NCBI RefSeq assembly: GCF_023053635.1 | Contig: NC_086172.1 | Span: 128,005,681-128,069,680, forward strand | Origin: Elgaria multicarinata webbii | Taxonomy: Eukaryota > Chordata > Lepidosauria > Squamata > Anguidae | Length of the DNA: 64,000 nt | Reading direction: 5' to 3' | The notes under the pieces: generated by a model | What the model saw: only the letters and a program-made list of their open reading frames with translations | Told to the model about the DNA's origin: nothing | The model's database searches: none | Shown here: positions 22,001-29,969 of the stretch, piece after piece | How positions within the stretch are numbered: the stretch's first letter is position 1 | Layout: every line of letters begins with the position of its first letter | Made by a program: the position numbers and the translations under genes

Positions 22001-22999
22001 AAACTTGACGGTGAGAGCTAAGTAGGAGCTGGGTGGCATTTAGCTGATGAGACAGGCAAAGTATTAACATCAGTTTCCCATAAGAAGTTAATGTGCGTTA
22101 GAATTCTCCTCTGTCCGGTATATTGAGATTCCTGTTGTTTTGTTTGATTTTAGCTAGACCTGATGTCAGGTAATGTTTTAAAATATATCTTTTGCTATGT
22201 AACCCAAATTATCCATTGTCAACCTTTGGTAGAGGCCGAAAGTTAAGGTATTTCCTTGAAAAATCATACATTTATTTATTTGTTACACTTAAGTCTCACC
22301 TTTCCTCCAAGGAGCCCAAGGTGGCATACATGATCCTTCTTCCCATTTTATCCTCGCAACAACACTGTGAAGTAGGTTAGGCCGAGAGTCAATGGTTGCT
22401 CCAAAGTCATCCAGTGAGCTTCATGGTTGAGTCCCAGTCCAATACTCTAACCACTACATCACACTGGCTTTCATGTGTATATTTCTTTTTTCCCCAATTG
22501 GATATTTGCATTTGAAATAGTCAGGCTGCATTCCACATATTCTGGGTAGCCTATGATATAAAATATTATTAGCTCTTGCTCTTCAGGTAATAGGAAGAGC
22601 ATTGTGGGGGGAGAAACTCTTCCAGGCTGCTGGAACAGTTTGTAGTCAACTGTGAGAAAGGGAAGAAGTTAATTAAGCATGCTGGAATCATTAGATGTTG
22701 ATGAGAGGATTCTGTCTTTCTCATTAGATTTTTCAGATGGTTTCTCTCCGTCTTGCTCCTTGTTCCTAAACCATCTGTGCTGCTGTGTGATGTTCAGCAG
22801 GTGCATTGGTAATCTGCTTACTTGCTGGCATGTTAAGTCCAAACTGGGCTTTAGAGTAGTGAGCTTTACTATTTGTTCTATTTTTCTCTAAAGTTTTATT
22901 AGTGGTTATTAAAAGGAAAAAAAAAACCCACCCTCTCCCCTCTGATTTTTAGGTATTCCAGTTATTAAGCAGGAAGAAGGTGAAGAAGGAGAAAACTAG
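8149..22999 (+). CDS. DNAL1: DNAL1, axonemal dynein light chain 1, complete coding region
   Basis: DNAL1 is a leucine-rich-repeat light chain of the outer dynein arm. It binds the motor domain of the gamma-type heavy chain (DNAH5) and helps regulate ciliary beating. Eight coding exons join in consistent phase: 8149-8151, 12093-12131, 14152-14261, 16259-16314, 18234-18289, 20500-20626, 21864-22010 and 22953-22999. They give 194 residues against 190 in human. The start [14 protein letters not shown], the LRR core ([48 protein letters not shown]) and [13 protein letters not shown] are nearly identical to the human protein. Asn150, whose Ser substitution causes human primary ciliary dyskinesia, is conserved. 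The four extra residues sit at SADSQSAW (+2) and in the acidic tail (QEEGEEGEN, +2). Exon 1 codes only for Met. The promoter has an X-box-like site, fitting ciliary control. No defect is seen. Confidence 0.97.
8174..8186 (+). repeat. G13 run just inside DNAL1 intron 1
   Basis: Thirteen consecutive Gs start 23 bases after the exon 1 donor, followed by a (GA)n stretch. This is a homopolymer with quadruplex potential in the nascent RNA. Confidence 0.85.
8577..8609 (+). repeat. (GGT)n(GGC)n microsatellite
   Basis: GGT units run into GGC units in DNAL1 intron 1. This produces spurious long open frames on both strands. Confidence 0.9.
9040..9125 (-). repeat. Penelope-like element remnant with decayed hammerhead ribozyme
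   Basis: On the minus strand CTGATGA (9114-9108) is followed by AGTTGGC, loop TCTG and GCTAAT, a stem II kept by two G-U wobbles. Then come AAAACCTTATGCCCTGATAT and TTAGTCTTTAAGGTTACA, matching the downstream part of hammerhead-bearing Penelope-like terminal repeats. The catalytic GAAA box reads AAAA, so it is probably inactive. Confidence 0.65.
9550..9630 (+). other. Candidate additional DNAL1 exon ending in ATG
   Basis: A strong acceptor ('actttttcccccatag') and a donor ATG|GTAAAT bound an 81-base segment in intron 1. If used as a first exon or after a non-coding exon, its final ATG would join GCAAAAGCA of exon 2 in phase 0 and give the same protein start as exon 1. If spliced after exon 1, the first ATG would open a six-codon frame (MEERAK) and the second ATG would serve translation. 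This is a prediction from signals only. Confidence 0.3.
10202..10640. mobile_element. Fold-back (palindromic) non-autonomous DNA element
   Basis: The ends are inverted copies: 'agcctggttcacacataaca' on the left and, reverse-complemented, 'aggccttttttgcacataat' on the right. Inside lies a second near-perfect inverted repeat with arms at about 10406-10454 and 10491-10539 (GGTTGTTAACCACAAAC opposite GTTTGTGGTCAACAACC). No transposase is present. The family recurs near 14400, 27600, 40400, 59000 and 61650. Confidence 0.75.
11359..11790 (+). repeat. tRNA-derived SINE interrupted by a MITE
   Basis: The left part has a pol III-like head (GATGTAGTGGTTAGAGTATT, 'ggactggg') and 'aatgaagctcactggg'. The right part resumes at 11712 with 'cactgactcagcctaaccct' and continues through 'aaagttgttgggaggataaa'. 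The same SINE occurs uninterrupted at about 60440-60650 (+) and 22262-22475 (-). Confidence 0.8.
11467..11711. mobile_element. 245-bp MITE inside a SINE
   Basis: The element begins GGCCTGTTCAGA and ends TCTGAACAGGCC, a perfect inverted repeat. It is flanked by CACTG at 11462-11466 and 11712-11716, which continue the interrupted SINE. Depending on which boundary G or C belongs to the element, the target duplication is 3 to 5 bases. The interior is palindromic, with 'aaccctgctg' repeats. The short divergence between its ends suggests a fairly recent insertion. Confidence 0.8.
12093..12131 (+). CDS. DNAL1: DNAL1 coding exon 2
   Basis: The acceptor is 'tttgtttcattag' and the donor is GGTAAGT. 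The exon encodes [13 protein letters not shown], 39 bases in phase 0. Confidence 0.96.
12325..12505 (-). repeat. LINE/SINE 3' tail with AATAAA repeats
   Basis: The minus strand reads GCCCAGAGAGCTTCGGCTAT and then a 'ggtatataaatgtaataaat' end. This is a tail shared by several repeats in the window (18490, 20040, 40750, 47930, 56520). It is a 5'-truncated copy. Confidence 0.7.
12728..12848. repeat. Palindromic hAT-like MITE
   Basis: The left arm 'tttcctcaatctcgtgccct' and right arm 'ggagagtaccaggttgtgga' are inverted relatives around 'catggcaaatggtcagagat'. This is the common squamate palindrome whose arms read 'ccttccccaacctggtgccc'. Other copies lie at 52430, 53150, 53520, 56335, 56690 and 62190. 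Confidence 0.65.
13015..13070 (+). repeat. (GAA)n microsatellite in DNAL1 intron 2
   Basis: About 18 uninterrupted AAG/GAA units lie in sense orientation within the intron between exons 2 and 3. Confidence 0.95.
14152..14261 (+). CDS. DNAL1: DNAL1 coding exon 3
   Basis: The acceptor is 'ctctttccctag' and the donor is GA|GTACGT. The exon encodes [20 protein letters not shown] and [16 protein letters not shown], and ends in phase 2. Confidence 0.96.
14405..14655. repeat. Fold-back DNA-element derivative
   Basis: A perfect 14-bp hairpin stem TGGAGTGCTAAGCA (14509-14522) pairs with 14531-14544 across an 8-base loop. More distant arms ('gttaattcagacattatggc', 'cagttcagacatcacactaa') repeat at the sides. 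This is a relative of the 'gttcagac...' fold-back family. Confidence 0.55.
14850..15122 (+). repeat. Squamate interspersed repeat (unclassified)
   Basis: The segment reads 'tagacaaattcatggaacat', 'atcaatggctattagacata', 'gggcttcccattggtatttg' and finally 'tctgatccagcaggactctt'. Parts recur at 29450-29530 (+) and at 63640-63720 (-). The family class is not certain. Confidence 0.6.
15130..16258 (+). other. DNAL1 intron 3, rest
   Basis: I see no gene, structured RNA or clear repeat family here. The acceptor tract before exon 4 is rich in T (GTTTTTTTCCATTTCAAG). Confidence 0.5.
16259..16314 (+). CDS. DNAL1: DNAL1 coding exon 4
   Basis: The exon encodes [18 protein letters not shown], the first LRR strand region. 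The donor is CTAA|GTAAGT, phase 1. Confidence 0.96.
16315..18233 (+). other. DNAL1 intron 4
   Basis: No gene is seen. A locally GC-rich, GCT-repeat-bearing segment lies at about 17030-17290 and produces chance open frames on both strands. No repeat family is assigned. Confidence 0.5.
18234..18289 (+). CDS. DNAL1: DNAL1 coding exon 5
   Basis: The acceptor is 'tttctgttgcag' and the donor is CTG|GTATGT. The exon encodes [19 protein letters not shown], a canonical LRR. Confidence 0.96.
18478..19860 (-). repeat. L2-like LINE, reverse-transcriptase part to 3' end
   Basis: On the minus strand about 19600-19540 reads [14 protein letters not shown], the RT palm motif upstream of the active site. About 19060-18920 reads [20 protein letters not shown] and TFKALNGL, typical of the ORF2 C-terminus. 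It ends at a (TAAA)n tail at 18512-18481. The reading frame is broken in several places. Confidence 0.82.
19860..20098 (+). repeat. LINE 3' end, opposite orientation
   Basis: The plus strand carries TTGTAAACTGCCCAGAGAGC, 'tttggctatggggcggtata' and an 'aataaaataaataaataata' tail. It abuts the minus-strand LINE, so the two tails point away from each other. Confidence 0.75.
20500..20626 (+). CDS. DNAL1: DNAL1 coding exon 6
   Basis: The exon encodes [20 protein letters not shown] and the next LRR through NNLVKDW. The donor is GGG|GTAAGC, phase 1. Confidence 0.96.
20800..21575 (-). repeat. L2-like LINE fragment
   Basis: Segments such as 'caagccacatagagctttaa', 'acctagctatattttagata' and 'gggagtgcagaacaggttga' match parts of the LINE at 18478-19860 in the same orientation. 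It is diverged with no open frame. It sits in intron 6 of DNAL1. Confidence 0.6.
21864..22010 (+). CDS. DNAL1: DNAL1 coding exon 7
   Basis: The exon encodes [20 protein letters not shown], then [20 protein letters not shown] and RVPKLKKLD. It holds the conserved Asn150 and a 2-residue insertion relative to human. Confidence 0.96.
22262..22475 (-). repeat. tRNA-derived SINE
   Basis: The plus strand shows the reverse of the SINE at 60440: a (TTTA)n tail, 'tcctccaaggagcccaaggt', 'cagtgagcttcatggttgag' and 'ctctaaccactacatcacac'. It lies in DNAL1 intron 7. Confidence 0.8.
22953..22999 (+). CDS. DNAL1: DNAL1 last coding exon
   Basis: The acceptor is 'ctcccctctgatttttag'. The exon encodes [15 protein letters not shown] and ends at TAG (22997-22999). 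The acidic tail is two residues longer than in human. Confidence 0.95.
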
Positions 23000-24309
23000 C
23001 ACGACTTTTTCTTTTTTCCTATTAAATTATTGATGTATCTCCAGCACTATACAGTACGTGAAGCTTTTGTATAAAAATGTCTTTGAAGAAAATCTTGGAT
23101 AATGTTTTTAACTGACTCATCTCCTTGTTCTCCTTTCTCACCCAAAGAGTTATTTACCAAAACTGGGGATGCCAATTATGTGAAGCAACTGTCCTTGTTT
23201 GTTTGATTTTATTTTGATTATGGACATTTACTGTTTAATTTAATACATGATTTTTGCAAGTACATATTGATTTTTTTTTTAAAAAAAGCCTATGTTCAGT
23301 ATTCCTAGTTATGAGTGAATTTGCTTAAAACATTTGTTTTGACTTTTTTATCCCTCTGAAAAGTGGAGGACAAAGAAACAGCATTTTGTATTAAAAATCT
23401 GTATATCATGTGCTCCTTTTAGCATCTCCTCAGTAAAGAAAGGACCTGAAACATGGTATGCTTAAATATTTGTCACAGTGTCTCAACATTTTTCTCCCAT
23501 CTGCTATGTTAATTATAGCCATATAGTCATTGACAACAATGTTGCCTTTGTCTATTATGAAATGAAGTCTATGGCATGAATCAAAAACAAAGTGTCACTA
23601 GCAGAGCGTCCAGAACTTACCATGTTAAGCTGCATTGGAACCTTACTCTTTAACATTTTGGGAGCCCCTTACTATTTTTATATACAGTATTAGATGAAAG
23701 AGTGAAGACTATATATTTGTTGTAGATGAAGCATTTCTTTTCTTAACAACCATTTGATTTGATGTTCTAGTTGAGTTTTCCTTTACATACTTTTATTTAA
23801 AGGAACAAGAGATTCTCAAGCTGAACAAGAACTTCTGTTATTGGTGTAAACATTACTGAAGGGCAAAGTCCTTCGTCGCTGAGGAATTTGAGTAATCTAA
23901 GGAGGGTCAGCAGCTGTCTAAAGAGGCCTGAACCTTGAGCTTATTTGAAAATAAGCTTCAGTTTCAGGGTTCAATCACTTGTAAATGACAACTGAAGAAA
24001 CTGCAGGAAGGAAAGAAGGGAAAAGGAGTGAGGAGCTGTCTGCTTACATTCAGTTTATTTTTAGATGAAATGAAAAGGCTCTAAACTCCCCCCTTTCAAG
24101 ATATTTTTTATTTGTACCATTGCACTTTTTAAGTCATTCCTAAAAGATGGAAAAGGGAGAAACAAGGTGTGCTGTTTGCTGAAGACAGCTGTTCACCTGT
24201 TATAGCTTTCAGAAATTAGTTTTCTCCTCCAGTTTTTCCTACTTGATGCTTTTGGCTCTGACAATCAGTTTTGTTGTTAACATTTGATTTGGAAGCATCA
24301 CAGCAAAAT

Positions 24310-24490
24310 GGTTAAAGGTGCAACCCTGTGCATGCTTAGACAGAAAAAGTTTGTAGAAGAAAGTTGTAGGACTTCTTTTCTTTCTAAATATGCATAGGAT
24401 TGCTCCCCAAGGCTGCAGTCCTCTTCACGTTTACCTGGAAGTAAGTCCCATTGACCCTATGAGTAGGCATGTGCGGAATTGCACTGTCAG
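24310..24490. repeat. Palindromic MITE fragments
   Basis: Two adjacent members are seen. The first is 'gtgcaaccctgtgcatgctt' with 'ttgtaggacttcttttcttt' and 'atatgcataggattgctc'. The second is 'tttacctggaagtaagtccc' with 'tgagtaggcatgtgcggaat'. Confidence 0.6.
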
Positions 24491-27400
24491 TGTACTTCAT
24501 TTTACATAGCTTCTACACACACTAATATATGAATAATCTCCTGCCCAGTAATATTTGTACTTTAGCCTTTGGATACCATCACAAACTTTAGAACATGGCA
24601 GTTGTATATCATTTGTTTACTTGTACGGTACTCTACCACGCTGCCCCAAATCTGTTCATTACTGGTAATAGCCAATTATAAATTTTCTCTTAATCATATA
24701 GAGTAAAATGGAATTTATGTCTGAGTAAACATGCATAGAATTGCATTGTTAAGTGGCTGACAAATTAGTTAGTCTTTTGTGAATGGATGAGTAAGGTTGG
24801 CAGTTCCTGGCATAGCACTTGTTTCTTTAGGTGCTTGGGAACAGTAAAACACTACATAGGAATGGTGTTCCCTGCCCTTTTTCTCCTTGCTGCTGTAGCA
24901 ATCAGGAATTTACTTCTGCTGTGCAGGAGGCAGGAGAAGCTGATGGGTTAATGAATGCTGCAGTACACGAGCAAGAGATCTATTTCTGCATAATGCCTGG
25001 CTGTGAAAGCAGCGGGTGCTTTCTTGGGGCTAAGACATGGAAAGGGGTCTTGCAGGCTTGTAAAAAGCCAAATACCAGATTGCCTGTGACAAATAAGAAT
25101 TGCCTATAGGCAATCGAGCCTGAAAGCTTTTGGAAATGAAAAGAGAGTCAGTTCTTTTTTCCCCCTTCCAAGTCACCAGTGTGCCCCCAAATAGCTAAGT
25201 TTAGTAAAATGTATGGACTAGTAACTTTTGTGGACTTATTTTCAAGGCTTGAATACTGTTTGATGCACTGTGGCTGGTGTCATATTAACTTTGCAAGGGA
25301 TGTGGTAATTCCTAGTAGGCAAAATACAATCTTTTTAGCAAACAATCCTTTCACCTGCAGGATTCTGAGTTCTGTCATCTTGGAGCTTCAGAGTTATTGC
25401 TTGCATGTACTGTCATTTGTGCATAAATATACTCAGGAAGTGAGATGCAACACATTTTGGATAAGGGAGGATAGTATTTAGATGGTGCTTTCTTGCTTCT
25501 GAAGCATGCGTTCTTGCTAAAGCCTACAGGGCCAATAGCTATGCTGCCCTGATGGAGATTGTTCAGAAGGCCGTGTTTCCTTTAACTTTCTCTGTAAATG
25601 CTATTAGAAACAAAATAGTCACAAAAAGTTTGCCTTTTTGAGAAGCACACTCTTGTGGAGTGTTGTGGCAAATGTAAGATTTCTGGGGGCTGTGGAAAGA
25701 GTTAAGACCAGCAGATATGAGCAACAAATGGATCTGCTCTTTAATTAGCAAAATGAGTTTATTTAAGTTTTGATGCTGAGCTTTCTCAAAGTAACGCATT
25801 CTTAAACTCCCACTAACAGCTGGTGTTTCTTGCAGGAGATTAGCTATAAAATGACAAATTACTTTTCAGTCCGGCACCTTATTGTTGTTTTGGCTCAACT
25901 TACAATTGTTCATAGAAAAGGTGTCCATATTGCCCAGATGTCTGCGTCTGGTCTATTAATTTAGTCCTGCTGCCATCTACTTTACCATAAGGGTTTGAGA
26001 GAAAACAAAATGGTTTGAAGAGAGGAAAATATAGAAATCTAAAGTAGTCTACATTCTTATATAACTTTAAGGGGAAATGTTTTTTTGCCTTGCAGCTTCA
26101 TTGTGGTTGAAACAATGGGCAGAAAAGTTTTCAGCCAGTTATGTCACTCAGGTTAAAAGTTGGTAGATTATATTAAAATATTTGTGATGTTTAAGCTTAT
26201 TTTTTGGTATATCTATAAAAAATGTTATTGTGGAACAATAGGGTCTCTAAATCAATTGATTTCAGTTTTCTCCCAGTACTAATCATAATGCTCTTCCATA
26301 TACACCATTCTTCTTCCTTCCAGAAATGTGGTCTCAAATATTTATGTTTTAAAATAACATTGAATTGCAGTGTTGTATCCATGCACATAAACGCATCCCC
26401 ATAAATTTGGTGCAGTTTATTGGAAAAGATGGAGGAAGAGAGAACCAAAAGGATTGTGCTAGGATTTGTTACTGCTGAAAGAAAAATGTCAGAAGCTAGC
26501 AAGACAACTGGTGAATAGGTATATATACATGCAATGGTGCAAGTTCAGCATATAGAAAAATAAAAAAGGCTATGACAATGAAGGAAGAGGAGCAGGTGAG
26601 CGAGAGATTCTTTAAGATCAGGAAGATTTTTATAAAGATACAGGCTTTTTGTGAGAAATAGTGTTTCATACACTGCAAAAGTAGTGTATGAAACATTACT
26701 TTGGAATACTACTTTGGAATACTGCACAGGATGTAGATCACAACACCAAGTAATGCAAAGGAATACTGGTAGTAGCTGCCATTGTGGAAACACCTTTTCC
26801 CAAGACTCCCAGTGAACACAACTGGTTGGCCTTCATCTTGATTTTTAAATTTCTTGTATGATGAAGATTTCATCAGTGGTGAATACTCCATTGCAGCTGC
26901 CTTCAGAAGGAAAGGGAAGAGAGCATTAACAGATGGAAATTTGAATTATGCCCACATAAAGACGTGTAGTACAGTAAAAAAAAGGTCACTACTAAGCCAC
27001 TTGGTGCTGTATCTTTCTGAAATTTGCCAAACATACGTTAAATATAAAGGGGAAGCTGTTAGGAGCATGTATAGAGGTAGAGAAAAAGTGGTCCAGTATT
27101 TTTTTTTCAGATACTCAGTACAAGCTTTTCTATATATTTCCTGTCTTCCTTGGTGCTGCTCCACACATTGCAGGAAAGGATTGATCCTCATGGGCAGTAT
27201 CCAATACTGCTGCTACATCTCTGCTCATTCAGTCATGCCAGTGGGACCCATCACTAACACTTCCTAAAGCAACCCTGGACACGCTTGCTTCTGGAGCGGG
27301 ACAGGTCACTGGAGCTCCCTCATGTGAGCTCTGCTGACTTGCCCCATTCCAGAAGTGGGCATTTTGGATAGCTTCCCATTGTGCTAGTGGTAGTTTCTGC

Positions 27401-27584
27401 TGGCGTATGAGCAGCATTGGATACTGCCCCACAGCATGTCATGTTTCCATGGCATGTCATCTGTGACTTCGTTTTCCTAGCAAGTTTGAATGGGAGATAT
27501 ATGAATGAACATACAAACAACATGGTGTGGAGCCTCATTTCCCAGTTGCATACATGCATCTCCCATTTCAACCTTACAGGAGCA

Positions 27585-27940
27585 ATGACTTGGTTCACAC
27601 ATAATAGCAGCAAAGGGTGTATTAAGTAACCCAAGATTTACACTGGTGCGTGCCACCACCATTTTGCATATGAAATTTCTGATCAGAGGTTTCTCCATGG
27701 CATCCAAAACCAAACACTAAGGGTTAATCATGGTTTAAGCAACCAACAGTTAACCTCCAATTCATTGGTAGGTTACCTGTGGATTGTTTAACCTACAATT
27801 AACCCATAGTGTCTGGGTTCAAACATCACAAAGCGACCTCCAGTGGGGCCGATCAGAGGTTGCAGATGCAAAATGGCAGTGGCACACACTGCAGCAAGTT
27901 GTGGGTTAATTAACCCATGATTTGGGACTTCTCTCTTATT
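27585..27940. mobile_element. Fold-back DNA-element derivative
   Basis: The left arm (GTGCGTGCCACCACCATTTT, 'gcatatgaaatt') and right arm ('gatgcaaaatggcagtggca') are inverted copies. The centre holds nested 'gttaacctccaattcattgg' and 'taacctacaattaaccca' arms. This is a member of the same family as 10202-10640. Confidence 0.65.
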
Positions 27941-28938
27941 TGATGACTCAAACATCCCTTTATACAATCAAGAGTGCAGTCTGCAATCTTATGGAGGTCT
28001 GAGAAGCATTAGAGCTACATCCCACAGCAGAAGATGGTGAAATTATATTTGGCAGGCAGAGTTAGGAGTTTAAAAATCCTTTCTGACTAGGCATTAGCTG
28101 AACATCAGGTTGATTTATCATGGTCAAGTTATTCCAAAGGAATGAGTAGATTATAAGAATGTTTACTAGCCAGAAGAGGTCACATGTTGGTGAAAACAGC
28201 CTTCTGCAGAAAGTAGGGGGACAAAAAGAGCTGTCATTTCTTGCCTTCTTGAATAGATTACATGTGCTATTGTGGAACTAATGGGAAATCCAATCGCCAA
28301 AAAGTCGTTGTTTTAAAAGATTTGCACTTTAAAATTATGCACTGGATGTTGGTGGAAAGCAAACAAATTATTAGCAGTTGCTCCGTGGTTGCTCAGAGAA
28401 AAGAGCTGCATGGTGAAACAAACAATTAAAAGGGCTTCTTTTCGTTATTGCTCTGGGCTTGAGTTATTTTGTCTTGCCACATCCATATCCCTTGTGATTT
28501 AGCCTATTATATTGATCATGGAGGAAAGGGACACCCATGTAAAAGCTCTCAAGCCATGTTGAATCCCGCTGTCCCCATTGGAACTAATGTGGCTTATATT
28601 AGTCTTATTTAATGGAACTTTACTAAATTTAAAATATATTGACAGCAAATGGAGAGTTTACTTGCTTTTCAGTGCATCTGACTGCAAGTAGCTACTGTAC
28701 ATAATTTATATGAATATATCAAATGGCATTTAAAATAGGCAGCTCTTGTTTGTGGACTACTCTGGCTCCACTAGAAGACTAAAACAAACTCCAAGGTGGA
28801 CAGCAATTTTTAAACACCTAGTGGTGATTTTTTTTTTTAAAAAAAATGGTATAGTATAATTTTGTAGCATGATCATATTGTCAAACTTTATGTGAAGTTA
28901 TTTCTAAATGTTGCTTTGTGAAACCTGTTCAAAACAGT

Positions 28939-28944
28939 AATAAA
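28939..28944 (+). terminator. DNAL1: Candidate distal poly(A) signal of DNAL1
   Basis: AATAAA is followed within 60 bases by TGTTTACTAGTGGTCAGT, a plausible GU-rich downstream element. It is the last good signal before the DIRS element and the convergent MIDEAS gene. Confidence 0.4.
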
Positions 28945-29149
28945 TGTTTTATACAAAGGAAAACATGGCTCTTAATGTTTACTAGTGGTCAGTAGTAACG
29001 CTAAAGTCAAGGAGAAAGTGGGCAGAATAAATTTGTTAGTGTTTTTTGTTTTTAGTATAACAAACTGTTTGATCCAGAGTGGTCTTACAAGCATTGTAAA
29101 CACAGGGGCTTCAATCTAGGTTGATCTTGTACAAGTGGGAAAGCAATTC

Positions 29150-29530
29150 CATTACTGCAAAACAGCCCTGTCAAATTCGTCCAATTTCCTCATCCTGGTA
29201 CAGTTCCCATGGCCCATTCTACACCATTCTAGAGAGTCCAGTAATTCTAGTCCTGTCCTTTGCAGCAACAGAGAACAGGTTTGTTGCATCTTTTCCATGA
29301 CAGCTTTTCAGATATTTTAAAGACTGCAATCATGTCTGCCTTAATCTTTTCTTCTCCAGACTAAACATGCCCTGCTTTTTAACTGTTCTCATAGGGATTG
29401 GTTTCCAGACCCCTCAGCACCTTGGTCACTCCTCTCTACACTCATGTCCTTGTGGGCAACCGGTTGGTCACTGTGTGAACAAAACGTTGAACTAGATGGA
29501 CCCTTGATCTGATCCAGCACAACTCTTCTT
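29150..29530 (-). repeat. CR1 LINE fragment joined to an unclassified repeat
   Basis: The segment 'tcttttcttctccagactaa' with 'acatgccc' and 'ggtttccagacccctcagca' at 29345-29430 matches the CR1 copy at 1750-1850, antisense. The piece 29450-29530 ('caaccggttggtcactgtgt', 'gatctgatccagcac') belongs to the repeat also seen at 15040-15120. Confidence 0.65.
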
Positions 29531-29969
29531 ATGTAGCTAGCTTGTGCTTTACCCTGCTCATCTAGCTGCAGCAGAGCAGGTATTTTACTAACCCCATATC
29601 CTTGCTATCGACTAAAGAGGATCATTATGAAGTTCACTGCTATATTCACTACTCAAACCTATTTTAAAATGATTCATCACCATCCTAGTAAGTGTAAGGC
29701 AAAACAGCATTCTAGTGAATCACCTTTCCTTCTAGACTTGTTTGTTGAATTGAAAGAGACTTTACTCACCTATTACGAATGAACAATAAACACCTTATAA
29801 ACAAACTGCCTCAGAAAGCCACCTTTAGATTTGAAGCCATGGAAATACAGCATTTGATAGAAAGCAAAAGTAAAATAGCACTAGCTCTAAGCAAACAAGA
29901 TCTAAAAAGTAATTTTCAACAGCAAACACATTTTAGCTTTTTATTAAGTGCTCTACAGTTATAGGTAAA

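Larger units (their letters stand above)
23000..28965 (+). other. Probable long 3' UTR / downstream region of DNAL1
   Basis: No further gene is recognised. AT-rich sequence with few old repeats runs to AATAAA at 28939-28944, followed by a GT-rich stretch. An earlier ATTAAA at 23021-23026 is very close to the stop. Whether the UTR extends the full 6 kb is inference. Confidence 0.35.
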
